A stretch of 43,798 nt of DNA from UMGS755 sp045590535 (GCA_045590535.1 JAZNRE010000011.1:1-43798), one strand, 5' to 3'. Positions 18,414 through 27,636 are shown, numbered from the stretch's first letter. Program-made: numbers and translations. Notes: generated by a model from the letters alone, not told the origin.

Positions 18414-18437
18414 GGCGCAGGGCATTTGCCCTGCGCC
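18414..18437 (+). other. strong GC-rich hairpin without a T tract
   Basis: A perfect 10-bp stem (18414-18423 with 18428-18437) closes an ATTT loop. It is followed by A residues, not T, so it does not look like a plain terminator. It may protect the 3' end of the aminotransferase mRNA or act with the next hairpin. Confidence 0.6.
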
Positions 18438-18447
18438 AAAAAGTATC

Positions 18448-18484
18448 ATGCGATTGTAATTGGGTTACATCGCATCATCTTTTT
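18448..18484 (+). terminator. possible weak terminator between aminotransferase and oxidoreductase
   Basis: The stem 18448-18459 pairs with 18465-18475 with a single bulged T and a 5-base loop. A TTTTT run follows four bases later. It may partially terminate, setting different levels of the two genes. Confidence 0.5.
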
Positions 18485-18510
18485 ATTAAAAATATTTTAG
18501 GAGGCCCACT

Positions 18511-19554
18511 ATGAGAAAGATTAAATGGGGCGTTATTGGCTGCGGCGGTATTGCCGACAGAAGAACTCTGCCCGGCATGATGCTGGCTGACAATGCAGAG
18601 CTTGTTGCTGTTATGGATGCAAACCCCGAATTTGCTGAAAACGTTAAAGAAAAATACAATGCAAAATATGCATTCACTGATGCAAAAGAGCTTTTGGCTT
18701 TAGACGAAATTGAAGCTGTTTACATTGCTTCTCCTGTTGCTTTTCATAAAGAGCAGGCTTTTGCTGCAGCTGATGCTAAAAAGCACATTTTAATTGAAAA
18801 ACCGGTTGCTCTCACCGCTGCTGATGCAGAAGAAATTGAAGCTTATTGCAAAAAAGCAGGCGTGAAGCTGGGCGTTGGCTTTATGATGCGCTTCCATGCT
18901 TATCATCAGGCTATCAAAAATTTAATTGATGAAGGCAAACTGGGCAACATCGTTTCCATGCGCGGTCAGTTCACCTGCTGGTACCCTGAAATTGAAGGCG
19001 CATGGCGTCAGAAGTTCGCTACCTCCGGTGGCGGCTCCATGGTAGACATGGGTGTTCATGCCATCGATGTTTTGCAATATGTTTCCGGTTTAAAGGCCGA
19101 AACTGTTACAGGCTTTGCCTCCAATTTAGTATTTAATTATGAGGTTGAAGATTCTTGTAATGCCATCATGAAGATGGACAACGGTGCCGCTATGTACATT
19201 GAAGCAAACTTCAACATTCCCGATGCAGCTGCAAGCTGCCGCTTGGAGCTCTACGGTACCCGTGGCAGCATCTTGGCTGAGGGTACGCTGAGCCAGGTAG
19301 AAGGCGGAAAAGTTGAGGTTCGCATTGCTGACGATTCTCTGGGCTACAACGCACAGCAGGATGTTGCCGAACTGAACATTCAGGAGCTGGAAGTAACCTT
19401 TGGTAACATGTACACCAAAGAAATCGAAGGCTTTGGCAATGCCATCATCAACGACACGGATGTGCCTGTTCCGGCTAACGAAGCCATCTTTAACCAGAAG
19501 ATTGTTGAAGCTGTTTATGAATCCAGCAAAACTGGTAAGTTTGTAAACCTTTAA
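18511..19554 (+). CDS. Gfo/Idh/MocA-family oxidoreductase
   Basis: This 347-residue NAD(P)-dependent dehydrogenase has an N-terminal Rossmann fold with GVIGCGGIADRR, the family EKPVA motif around residue 97, and a C-terminal alpha/beta domain with GGGSMVDMGVHAIDVLQY supplying likely catalytic Asp/His residues. Members oxidise or reduce sugars and inositols. The start follows AGGAGG by about 6 bases. Like the aminotransferase before it, its codon choice points to strong expression. With the ROK regulator these three genes form a compact module. A role in keto-sugar or keto-inositol amination or its reversal is an inference; the substrate cannot be read from the sequence. Confidence 0.92.
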   Translation: MRKIKWGVIGCGGIADRRTLPGMMLADNAELVAVMDANPEFAENVKEKYNAKYAFTDAKELLALDEIEAVYIASPVAFHKEQAFAAADAKKHILIEKPVALTAADAEEIEAYCKKAGVKLGVGFMMRFHAYHQAIKNLIDEGKLGNIVSMRGQFTCWYPEIEGAWRQKFATSGGGSMVDMGVHAIDVLQYVSGLKAETVTGFASNLVFNYEVEDSCNAIMKMDNGAAMYIEANFNIPDAAASCRLELYGTRGSILAEGTLSQVEGGKVEVRIADDSLGYNAQQDVAELNIQELEVTFGNMYTKEIEGFGNAIINDTDVPVPANEAIFNQKIVEAVYESSKTGKFVNL

Positions 19555-19584
19555 GTTGCAAACTAAAGTGTAAGGATTATAATG

Positions 19585-19620
19585 AAAGGTGCCATACCGA
19601 TTGGTATGGCACCTTTTTTT
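19585..19620. terminator. bidirectional terminator after the oxidoreductase
   Basis: A perfect 14-bp stem (19585-19598 with 19603-19616) with a GATT loop is followed by a T run. It serves the convergent Gfo/Idh and HAD genes. Confidence 0.93.
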
Positions 19621-19634
19621 ATTGTTAAAACCGT

Positions 19635-20453
19635 TTATTGCTTATTTAATGCATATTGCCAAATGGCCGCAGCTGCCCCGTCTTCATCGTTGGATAGGGT
19701 CAGCCTATCGGCAGCCTCTTTTGCCTCTGGCACTGCATTGGCAACCGCCACGCCGACGCCTGCCCAGCGAAGCATGCAGGCATCATTGGCCCCATCGCCA
19801 ATAGCCATAACCTCGCCCCTATCAATGCCCAAATGCTGTGCTAAAGCCGCAAGACCCGAGGCTTTGTTCACCTTATTGGAGCACAATTCCAAATTGTTAA
19901 CAAAGGCCGCCGTATAGGAAAATTCCGGATACCCCAAAAATACATCCTGGCGGTTTTTCTTATCCTCCACACTTTTAAAAATCATGTGTAGCTTATCAAT
20001 ATCGCCCTTTTCCTTCATAGCCTCTAAAATGTCCGGCACAACCATGCGGGTGGCCTGAAACATAGGCACCTGCTCCGGCGGCATGCCCAACTCTTCCATG
20101 TGCTCATAGCAATAGGGGTCCGTATAGGCATCGCCGCTGTAAACCTCTACATATAAGCCCAAGTCAAGTCCCTTCTTTATCATTTTGAGCATAAGCTCCT
20201 GATTGGCCGTTTCGTGATATAAAATCTTATTTTCTTTTACATCCTGCACCAGCGCTCCGTTAATGCTCACAATATAGCGGGCAAACAACTGGGGCAAAAG
20301 TGGCTCAAGCTCTCTATGGCAGCGTCCCGTAACCGGCACGGTGAAAATTCCTTGCTCATGGGCGGCTCGCAGGGTTTCCACTGTTTTTTGCGATAACTCG
20401 CCATTGGTGCACAGCAAGGTGTAATCCATGTCAAATGCAATTAGTTTAATCAT
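19635..20453 (-). CDS. Cof-type HAD-superfamily phosphatase
   Basis: This protein of about 272 residues belongs to HAD class IIB, which hydrolyses phosphorylated sugars and cofactors. Motif I reads FDMDYTLL (usual form DxDGTLL, with Tyr replacing Gly), motif II is the Thr in VPVTGR, and motif IV is GDGANDACML. The start is ATG at 20453, one base after the thiN stop; an overlapping GTG at 20462 is the alternative. No good ribosome site is present, so translation probably depends on coupling to thiN. It is the last gene of the rsmB-thiN cluster. Specific substrate unknown. Confidence 0.9.
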   Translation of the reverse strand: MIKLIAFDMDYTLLCTNGELSQKTVETLRAAHEQGIFTVPVTGRCHRELEPLLPQLFARYIVSINGALVQDVKENKILYHETANQELMLKMIKKGLDLGLYVEVYSGDAYTDPYCYEHMEELGMPPEQVPMFQATRMVVPDILEAMKEKGDIDKLHMIFKSVEDKKNRQDVFLGYPEFSYTAAFVNNLELCSNKVNKASGLAALAQHLGIDRGEVMAIGDGANDACMLRWAGVGVAVANAVPEAKEAADRLTLSNDEDGAAAAIWQYALNKQ

Positions 20454-20454
20454 A

Positions 20455-21075
20455 TCAATCACGGCTGAGCATAACCATCATAACGCCCTCGCAAATGGTA
20501 ACACTCGCCATCTCCTCTGTAAATTCATTGCTGACGCCATAAGGGTCGCCCCAGTCCATTTCCGCATCCGAAAGGCTGTAATACAAGCCGTTGGTGGTAA
20601 TGCCCTTAACCTTTGTAACAGGTAATAAAGACAGTTTATAGCCCTCTTTTTTGGCAATTTGAACCTGTCCCTTAAACATAAACATTTCGTTATGTTCATC
20701 CACCAATCGAATGGTAACCCCCTGCATAAGCCCCATATATACCAAAGAGATGGCTGCCATGCTGTGGTCAAGCCTTGTGCCGCAGGCACCGAAAAGCAAA
20801 ATCTCATCCGCCCCTTTTTCTATGGCGTATAAAATGCACTCATGAAGGTCGGTTTTATCTTTTTCAATCGGCAGGGTTATCACGCAGGCACTCTCAGGAA
20901 CACCCTCTCTGCAAGAAGAATCAAAATCCCCAATGACGCATTGAGGGATCACCCCGATTTTTGCCGCATTTAAATAACCCCTGTCGGCACAAATCACCAA
21001 ATCGTCTGCTTTAATTTTTTCCTTATAGAAAACGGGGTCACCAATGGTGCCCCCCGCTATCACAATCGCTCTCAT
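20455..21075 (-). CDS. thiN: thiamine pyrophosphokinase
   Basis: This 206-residue enzyme transfers pyrophosphate from ATP to thiamine to make thiamine diphosphate. Typical motifs are visible: GGT near the N-terminus, the ADRG segment, IGDFDS with metal-binding Asp residues, IEKDKTDLHE, and GACGTRLDHSM. Its ATG overlaps the rpe stop codon (ATGA), so the two are translationally coupled. The rpe-thiN adjacency is standard in Firmicutes. Confidence 0.95.
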   Translation of the reverse strand: MRAIVIAGGTIGDPVFYKEKIKADDLVICADRGYLNAAKIGVIPQCVIGDFDSSCREGVPESACVITLPIEKDKTDLHECILYAIEKGADEILLFGACGTRLDHSMAAISLVYMGLMQGVTIRLVDEHNEMFMFKGQVQIAKKEGYKLSLLPVTKVKGITTNGLYYSLSDAEMDWGDPYGVSNEFTEEMASVTICEGVMMVMLSRD

Positions 21076-21719
21076 ACTGTTACCGCCTTAAAATCCCGTA
21101 CGGCCTGTGCCGCATCTTCACTACCAAAAACCGCACTGCCTGCCACAATCACATTGGCGCCGGCTGAAACCGGCACATGCAGGTTGTGAAGGTAAATGCC
21201 ACCATCTACCTGAATGTCAAAATCAGGCCCTAAAAGGCGCCGTGCCTCACTGATTTTATCATTGACATCCATGATATATTTCTGTCCGCCAAAACCGGCG
21301 TAAACGCTCATAATGAGCAGCATATCAATCTTATCAAAATAAGGAGTAGCTCGGGATAGCTCTGCATCAGGATTCAGCGCCAATCCGGCTTTTTTACCTA
21401 AGCTGTGGATTAAATCCAGGGTTTCTTCAATGTTGCTGTCACTTTCCACATGAATGGTAATGATGTCGGCACCGGCTTTGGCAAAAGCTTCAATATATTT
21501 ATGCGGCTCACTAATCATCAGATGGGCATCAAACACCATTTTGCTTTTAGCACGCAGGGACTGAACCACAGGAATACCAAAGGAAATGTTGGGCACCAGG
21601 TGTCCGTCCATCACATCCAAGTGTAAATATTCTGCACCGGCAGACTCAACCTTTTGAATTTCTTCATCCAATTTTGAAAAATCAGCCGCCAACAATGACG
21701 GTGCCATAATAATTGCCAT
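21072..21719 (-). CDS. rpe: ribulose-phosphate 3-epimerase
   Basis: This 215-residue TIM-barrel enzyme interconverts ribulose 5-phosphate and xylulose 5-phosphate in the pentose phosphate pathway. APSLLAADF, HLDVMDGHLVPN, FDAHLM and IQVDGGI contain the metal-binding His/Asp residues. The phosphate loop reads SVYAGFGGQ where SVNPGFGGQ is most common. The start at 21719 follows an AGAGGA-type site. It is part of the rsgA-rpe-thiN operon (18 bases after rsgA). Confidence 0.96.
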   Translation of the reverse strand: MAIIMAPSLLAADFSKLDEEIQKVESAGAEYLHLDVMDGHLVPNISFGIPVVQSLRAKSKMVFDAHLMISEPHKYIEAFAKAGADIITIHVESDSNIEETLDLIHSLGKKAGLALNPDAELSRATPYFDKIDMLLIMSVYAGFGGQKYIMDVNDKISEARRLLGPDFDIQVDGGIYLHNLHVPVSAGANVIVAGSAVFGSEDAAQAVRDFKAVTV

Positions 21720-21737
21720 AGCTATTCCTCTTTCTTG

Positions 21738-22613
21738 TCACCATTTTTTCTGATTTTTTGCCTCTGCATACAAATTGCAGTAATTTCCATATCGCTCTTT
21801 GGCAATGTTGCCTGCCTCAACAGCCTCTTTCACCGCACAGCCCGGCTCTGCCACATGAGCACAGCCTTTAAAACGGCAACCCGCCTCATAGGGCACCATT
21901 TCAGGAAACAGTGAAGAAAGCATTTCAGGTGTAACATTTCCCGCTTCATAAGACGAAAATCCTGGCGTGTCAAAAACATAGCCACCAAAGGGCAATTCAA
22001 AAAGCTCTGTGTGCCGGGTGGTGTGGCGTCCTCTTTTTGTTTTTTCGCTCACATCACCTGTGGCAAGTCCCCAATAGTCACACAATCGGTTTAAAAGGCT
22101 GGACTTACCCACACCGGAATTGCCTGCAAAGGCTGTGGTTTTATCCTTTAAAATCTCACGAAGTGCCTCCATGCCCCAATTTTCACGAGCACTGACACTC
22201 ACCACAGGATAGCCGGCCTTTTCATATATCGCCTTGATATATTCACCAAAGCTTTCGTCTAAATCAAGCTTATTCACGCATATAACCGGGCGCACATCCG
22301 CCATCTCGGCTGTTATGGCCAGTTGGTCGACCAATAAAAGATTGGGCTCGGGGTTCTTGGCCGCCACGGTAATAATAAGCTGGTCAATGTTGGCAACCGG
22401 CGGTCTTATGAAAACATTCTTTCGCGGCAAAATCTCTTCAACGCTACCTTTGGTTGCATCCTCTGCCGTTAACTGAATGTGAACCAAATCGCCAACCAGC
22501 GGTGTCTCCCCCACCTGACGAAATTTTCCTCTTGAACGGCATTCAATGCAGCCCGAAGCTGTCTTCACATAATAAAATCCGCCAATGCCTTTTATAATTG
22601 TTCCTGTCAGCAT
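21738..22613 (-). CDS. rsgA: ribosome small subunit-dependent GTPase RsgA
   Basis: This 291-residue GTPase checks late 30S subunit maturation. It has an N-terminal OB fold, then a circularly permuted G domain: G4 VNKLD first, then G1 GNSGVGKSSL, then G3 DTPGF. A C-terminal zinc site follows (CRFKGCAHVAEPGC). It lies 15 bases after prkC in the same transcript. Confidence 0.97.
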   Translation of the reverse strand: MLTGTIIKGIGGFYYVKTASGCIECRSRGKFRQVGETPLVGDLVHIQLTAEDATKGSVEEILPRKNVFIRPPVANIDQLIITVAAKNPEPNLLLVDQLAITAEMADVRPVICVNKLDLDESFGEYIKAIYEKAGYPVVSVSARENWGMEALREILKDKTTAFAGNSGVGKSSLLNRLCDYWGLATGDVSEKTKRGRHTTRHTELFELPFGGYVFDTPGFSSYEAGNVTPEMLSSLFPEMVPYEAGCRFKGCAHVAEPGCAVKEAVEAGNIAKERYGNYCNLYAEAKNQKKW

Positions 22614-22628
22614 AATTCACCTGTTGAT

Positions 22629-24398
22629 TCAACCGGCGTTAGGCGGTCCAATCACAATGGGCGGATTGGATGTTGCCGGCGGTTTTGTGGGCTCTCCGCT
22701 GGGCTGGGCGCTGGGTTCTGTGCTGGGCGCTGCTGTTGCCCGGCTGCCAGAGGAAATGCGCAAATCAATGCTTGTCTTTTCTTTCACTTCAACCTCAGGA
22801 CGAATGGACTGCGAAACAACCACGCCTTTGGCTTTCGCACTGTCAACCTCTTCAATCTTGCCCCAGGTGAGATTAGCATCCAAAAGCACCGCTTTGGCTT
22901 CGCTCTCGGTAAGGCCCAACAGATTGGGCACAGCAACCGTTACCAGTTCCTTGCCGGTGCTGATGTAAACCGTTACAGAGGTTGCATTATCAATATAGGT
23001 GCCCACTTCGGGGGTCTGCCGCACAACATAACCCTCAGGAATGTTGTCGCTGGGTTCACCCACAATGGAATAATGCAGGTTCTTATCATCTAAAATGCGT
23101 TGTGCATCTGACTCTTTGCGGTTGATAAGGTCCGGCATGGGGAAATCCCTTCCGCCACTGCTGATCACAACCTTAATGGTGGCATTCTCTTTCACCGGCT
23201 TGCCGGCAGCAGGACTTTGGGAAATGATGTCGCCGGGGGCAACCGTTTCACTTTCCACTTCTTTCTCCACAACGATGTTGAGCTGGCTGTTAATCACCAT
23301 TTTTTCGGCTTCTTCCACGGACATGTTGGAAAAGTCCGGCAGTTCAATTTCGGCACCGCCACCACCACCGTTGCCAATAAAATGGTAGCCAACTAAGAAC
23401 AAAATCACCACAACGGCCAGGCCTGCAAAAATACCGGCTAAAACGCCAATAATATCTTTTTTGCGGTTGCCTTGTCCACCATCCTGATTTAAAAGTTGAT
23501 CGGGCACGACACCTTTTTTTCTTTTCTTGCTGTCTGCCGCAACAATGGGAATATCGTTTTCAACAGGGGCCACCATGTTGCCTGTATACACCTTTTTCAG
23601 GTCAACCATCATCTGTGTAACAGAATCATAGCGCAGGGCCTGCTCTTTGCACATGGCACGGAAAATAACATTCTCTAAAGACTGGGGAATGTCAGGGTTT
23701 AACTGGCAGGGTGAGGCTGGCTCTTTTTCAATGTGCTGCATGGCAATGGCAATGGCTGTGTCCCCCTGGAAGGGCAGATGGCCTGTTACCATTTCATAAA
23801 GAACAACACCCAAAGAATAAATGTCGGTTTTATAGTCGGTGTAGCCGCCCCGTGCCTGCTCCGGTGAGAAATAATGCACGCTGCCCATTGTGGTGTTGCC
23901 GGTGGCAATGGTGCTTGAGCTCATCACCTTGGCAATACCAAAGTCTGTGATTTTCAAGGTGCCCTCACGGGTAATCATAATGTTGTGGGGCTTAATGTCT
24001 TTATGGATAATGCCTTTTTTATGTGCGCACTCTAGACCGGCGCAAATTTGCGCTGCATAGTCTACCGCTTCGCGCCACGGAATGGTTTCCTGGGCGTCAA
24101 TATATTGCTTTAAAGTAACGCCTTCAACATATTCCATGACAATGTAATCCAGGTCCCCGTCCTGCCCAACATCATAAATCGACACAATGTTTGGGTGAGA
24201 CAAGCTCGCCGCCGACTGTGCCTCGGCTTGAAAACGGCTGATAAAATCTTTATCCTCCCGAAATTCCGGGCGCAGGACTTTTAAAGCAACATAACGGTTC
24301 AGCATCATGCATTTTGCCTTATACACAATGGCCATGCCGCCTTTGCCTATGGTTTCTACAATTTCATATCGATTGCCGATCAATTTCTCATTCATCAT
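22629..24398 (-). CDS. prkC: PASTA-domain Ser/Thr protein kinase
   Basis: This 589-residue membrane kinase senses cell-wall fragments. The cytosolic kinase domain (about 8-270) has Gly loop GKGGMA, Lys40, Glu59, HKDIKPHN with Asp134 and DFG with Asp152. A membrane helix is at about 316-341, followed by three PASTA domains (about 351-416, 417-485, 486-551) and a Pro/Ser/Thr-rich tail to residue 589. In spore formers PrkC relatives govern growth, wall synthesis and exit from dormancy. The ATG at 24398 follows AAAGGA by 9 bases. The partner phosphatase gene lies 54 bases upstream. Confidence 0.97.
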   Translation of the reverse strand: MMNEKLIGNRYEIVETIGKGGMAIVYKAKCMMLNRYVALKVLRPEFREDKDFISRFQAEAQSAASLSHPNIVSIYDVGQDGDLDYIVMEYVEGVTLKQYIDAQETIPWREAVDYAAQICAGLECAHKKGIIHKDIKPHNIMITREGTLKITDFGIAKVMSSSTIATGNTTMGSVHYFSPEQARGGYTDYKTDIYSLGVVLYEMVTGHLPFQGDTAIAIAMQHIEKEPASPCQLNPDIPQSLENVIFRAMCKEQALRYDSVTQMMVDLKKVYTGNMVAPVENDIPIVAADSKKRKKGVVPDQLLNQDGGQGNRKKDIIGVLAGIFAGLAVVVILFLVGYHFIGNGGGGGAEIELPDFSNMSVEEAEKMVINSQLNIVVEKEVESETVAPGDIISQSPAAGKPVKENATIKVVISSGGRDFPMPDLINRKESDAQRILDDKNLHYSIVGEPSDNIPEGYVVRQTPEVGTYIDNATSVTVYISTGKELVTVAVPNLLGLTESEAKAVLLDANLTWGKIEEVDSAKAKGVVVSQSIRPEVEVKEKTSIDLRISSGSRATAAPSTEPSAQPSGEPTKPPATSNPPIVIGPPNAG

Positions 24399-24452
24399 GT
24401 ATATCAATCCTTTCAGCACATTCCTTTTTCTTTAGTGGGATGAAATCTCTGC

Positions 24453-25202
24453 CTACTCCACAATGCCCAGCACAGCTGTTATATTATCATAACCGCCGTG
24501 TTGATTTGCATCGCTTACCAGTTTTTCAGCAACCTCTTCCAAAGAACCGCTTGTGCCCTCTGTCAGCTCTGCTGCAATGGCCTCATCCGGCAGCAGATTG
24601 GTTAAACCGTCGGTGGTGAGCAACAGCACATCCCCGGCACATACCGAAAATTCATATATATCAATTTCAACATCAGAATCCGTTCCCAAAGCACGGGTAA
24701 TCACATTTTTCTGCGGATGGTGAAAGGCTTCTTCTGCGGTAATGCGACCGCTTTGCAAAAGCTCTTGCACCAGTGAATGGTCGGTGGTGATTTGGTGTAT
24801 GGTTCCCTGCCGATGCAGGTAAGCCCTTGAATCACCCACATGAGCCACCATGGCTTTTTCACCCATCACAAAGCAAAGGGTTAAGGTTGTACCCATGCCG
24901 TAATAGGCAGGATCTTCATGGCTTTTTTCATAAATGTCACTGTTGGCTTTTTTAATGGCGCGACCCAAAAGGTCTTTCAGTTCAGCCGCTGTTATGCCTC
25001 GAAATGCTTCTTCATTGATTTTTTCACTAATGGTCCAAATCGCCATGCTGCTGGCAATTTCACCGGCCTTATGTCCTCCCATGCCGTCTGCCACAATGGC
25101 ATAGGCCCCGTCTAACGCTTCGCTGTAATCGGAAATGTAATAACTGTCTTCGTTAATGGGTCTTGTCTTTCCCAAATCCGTACAGCCCTTCCAAAGCAAC
25201 AT
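24453..25202 (-). CDS. stp: PP2C-type Ser/Thr phosphatase
   Basis: This 249-residue manganese-dependent phosphatase reverses PrkC phosphorylation. PP2C motifs are in order: RPINEDSYY, VADGMGGHKAGE, GMGTTLT, HVGDSRAY, TTDGLTNLL and GGYDNITAV, containing the metal-binding Asp residues. There is no membrane helix. It lies directly before prkC, the conserved kinase-phosphatase pair of Firmicutes. Confidence 0.97.
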   Translation of the reverse strand: MLLWKGCTDLGKTRPINEDSYYISDYSEALDGAYAIVADGMGGHKAGEIASSMAIWTISEKINEEAFRGITAAELKDLLGRAIKKANSDIYEKSHEDPAYYGMGTTLTLCFVMGEKAMVAHVGDSRAYLHRQGTIHQITTDHSLVQELLQSGRITAEEAFHHPQKNVITRALGTDSDVEIDIYEFSVCAGDVLLLTTDGLTNLLPDEAIAAELTEGTSGSLEEVAEKLVSDANQHGGYDNITAVLGIVE

Positions 25203-25232
25203 AATATCACCTCAACTTTAAATCCAAACTGT

Positions 25233-26270
25233 TTATAACTCTTTTTCCTTTTGCACCTGATGGCGCAACTGTCCACAGGCAGCGCTGATATCAGCGCCCA
25301 ATTCACGCCGGGTTGTGGCGGGAATACCCGCCTTTTCAAAACACTCTAAAAAGCGGCGGATGTTGGCCTGATGGCTTTTTAAAAATCCTTCGCGGGCTTC
25401 ATTAACTGGAATCACATTCACATGATATGAAAGACCACCAAACAGCTTCATCAATGCCTTTGCATGGGCCGGGCTGTCGTTTTTATCACGAATCAAGGCA
25501 TATTCCAGACTAATGCGCCTTCCCGTTGTGGCCTGATAGTGCTTTAGAGTCTTGGCAAGTGTGGCCAACGGGAACTTTTTATTCACCGGCATCATCTCGC
25601 TTCGCTCTTCATCAAAAGGCGAATGAACCGAAACCGAAAGGGTGATGGGAAGCCGGTGCTCTGCTAACATATTTATTTTATCACATAATCCGCAAGTTGA
25701 CAAGGTAAAATGTCGATATCCGATGCAAAAACCGGTTTCGTGGTTAGAAATGGCCATAAACTTTAAAACCTGTTCCAAATTATCTAAAGGTTCACCCATG
25801 CCCATCAGCACAACATTGCCGATGCGGCAGGATAAATCCCTCTCTGCCACCATAATTTGCCCAATCATTTCTCCAGCTGTCAAATCTCTTGCTTTGCCCC
25901 CCACGGCCGAGGCACAAAAACGGCAACCCATGTTGCAACCCGCCTGGGTGGATACACAAATTGTGTTGCCATGGTGATAGGACATAACCACGCTTTCAAT
26001 CACTTCGCCATCAGCAAGACGAAAGGCATATTTCACCGTGCCGTCCTTGGCCACTTGCTTGCGCTCAATGGCAGGCAAGCTCATGGTGCAGGCAGAAGAA
26101 AGGGCCTCTCTGAACTTTTTTGAAAGGTCTGTCATGTCCTCAAAGGTGGTGGCACCGCTGTAGAGCCATTTAAAAATCTGCTTGCCCCTATAGGCCTTTT
26201 CCCCAAGGCTTTGGGCCAGCTCGGCCAGTTCTTCAATTGTCATGGAATATACATTTGGTAACATCGCCAT
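25233..26270 (-). CDS. rlmN: 23S rRNA/tRNA adenine-C2 methyltransferase RlmN
   Basis: This 345-residue radical SAM enzyme methylates A2503 of 23S rRNA and A37 of some tRNAs. The cluster motif is CNMGCRFCAS, followed by GMGEPLDN. The two mechanistic Cys residues are plausibly the C-terminal Cys in ISAACGQLR and one in the radical SAM core. It begins 2 bases after the rsmB stop, so translation is probably coupled. Confidence 0.97.
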   Translation of the reverse strand: MAMLPNVYSMTIEELAELAQSLGEKAYRGKQIFKWLYSGATTFEDMTDLSKKFREALSSACTMSLPAIERKQVAKDGTVKYAFRLADGEVIESVVMSYHHGNTICVSTQAGCNMGCRFCASAVGGKARDLTAGEMIGQIMVAERDLSCRIGNVVLMGMGEPLDNLEQVLKFMAISNHETGFCIGYRHFTLSTCGLCDKINMLAEHRLPITLSVSVHSPFDEERSEMMPVNKKFPLATLAKTLKHYQATTGRRISLEYALIRDKNDSPAHAKALMKLFGGLSYHVNVIPVNEAREGFLKSHQANIRRFLECFEKAGIPATTRRELGADISAACGQLRHQVQKEKEL

Positions 26271-26272
26271 GG

Positions 26273-27589
26273 CTACTCCTTTTTAAGCTTTGCAATAAAA
26301 AATCCGTCTCCCAAATCTTTCTCAGGATAGAAAGTGCCCATGCCTGCTTGCAGGGTTTTCTTTGCCGATTCACCCAACGAGGAATGGGCAATCGGCACCA
26401 GTGCACAATCCGGATGCGTTTGCAAAAACTTGTGAATCATTTCTTCATTTTCTCTAGGATTGATGGTGCAGGTGCTATACACCATTTCACCACCCGATTT
26501 AAGCAGTTCATAACCCCGCTGCAAAATGGCTTCCTGGGTTTGCACCAGCTCTCCAAAATCTAAAAGGGTTTCTTTATATTTTAAATCTGGACGCCGCCTA
26601 ATGACACCAAGACCGGAGCAAGGGGCATCAATCAAAATTTTATCCGCCTGCTTTTTCGGTGCATAGGTGCGGGCATCCATGGCCTGCGTGATGATGATGG
26701 AAAGGCCCAAGCGTTTGGCCGTTTCCGTCACCGACATAAGCCGCTTTTCATAGATATCGAGAGCAAAAATCTGTCCCTCATCATTCATCAGTTCTGCCAA
26801 GTGGGTGGTTTTACCGCCCGGTGCAGCACAAAGGTCAAAAACCGTTTCGCCGGGCTTTGGGTCTAAAACAAGGGCTGCAAGCTGTGCGCTTTGGTCCTGC
26901 ACGGTAAAGAGCCCTTCTTGATAAGCCTCTGTCTTTTGCACATGACCGCCATGAACCAAAACAGCCGAATCCACCACTCTGCCAGTCTCTGCCGATATGC
27001 CCTCTTGTGCCAATCGGCTAAGCAGCTCTTCTTTTGTGGTTTTCATTTTATTAACCCGCAAGCACAGTGACGGCGTCTGATTATTTTCCTCAAGCAGTTT
27101 TATCATTTTTTCTTCGCCAAATTGCTGCTTAAGCCACTTTACCAAAGGCACCGGATGAGAATAACGAATGGCTAAAGCTTCGTCGTCATTTCCCTGTGGC
27201 AGTGAAATGCCCTCTGAAGACGCCCGTCGCAAAATGGCATTCACAAAACCTCTCGAACGACCCGCATAGCGCCCGGCAAGGCGCACCGATTCGTTCACCG
27301 CTGCACTGGCAGGCACCTTATCCATGTAAAAAAGTTGATAAATACCCAAGCGTAAAATGCAAATTACATAGGGCGAAAGCTTGCGCAGCTTAACCGAAGA
27401 AAAATGGCTAATGGCATAGTCTAAACTTAACTTGTGCTGCAAACAGCCGTAAACCAGCTCTTTCACAAAAGACGCATCACGACCCGAAAGCTCACCACGA
27501 CTTGCATAGTTTTGAAAGGCAATGTTTAAGTAAGCCTGGTTTTTTTCAATATCATATAAAATTTTCAGGGCAATTTCTCTGGGTTGCAT
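26273..27589 (-). CDS. rsmB: 16S rRNA cytosine-C5 methyltransferase RsmB
   Basis: This 438-residue enzyme methylates C967 of 16S rRNA. The N-terminal ~140 residues are the NusB-like RNA-binding domain. The C-terminal SAM domain shows DLCAAPGGKTTHLAE, IDAPCSGLG with a catalytic Cys, and YSTCTINPRENE with the second Cys. The start ATG at 27589 follows GAGG by 6 bases; a GTG at 27601 is less likely. It is the first gene of the cluster, with its own promoter. The fmt and def genes that usually precede it are absent. Confidence 0.96.
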   Translation of the reverse strand: MQPREIALKILYDIEKNQAYLNIAFQNYASRGELSGRDASFVKELVYGCLQHKLSLDYAISHFSSVKLRKLSPYVICILRLGIYQLFYMDKVPASAAVNESVRLAGRYAGRSRGFVNAILRRASSEGISLPQGNDDEALAIRYSHPVPLVKWLKQQFGEEKMIKLLEENNQTPSLCLRVNKMKTTKEELLSRLAQEGISAETGRVVDSAVLVHGGHVQKTEAYQEGLFTVQDQSAQLAALVLDPKPGETVFDLCAAPGGKTTHLAELMNDEGQIFALDIYEKRLMSVTETAKRLGLSIIITQAMDARTYAPKKQADKILIDAPCSGLGVIRRRPDLKYKETLLDFGELVQTQEAILQRGYELLKSGGEMVYSTCTINPRENEEMIHKFLQTHPDCALVPIAHSSLGESAKKTLQAGMGTFYPEKDLGDGFFIAKLKKE

Positions 27590-27636
27590 AAAAAACCTCA
27601 CTGCTTAAATACATTTTTAAAAATTTCTTGACGGCT

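Noticed and set aside
22585..22968. 127-residue plus-strand open frame opposite the PASTA and tail region of prkC
   Set aside because: It is the antisense shadow of low-complexity Pro/Ser/Thr codons, with no ribosome site and no recognisable protein.
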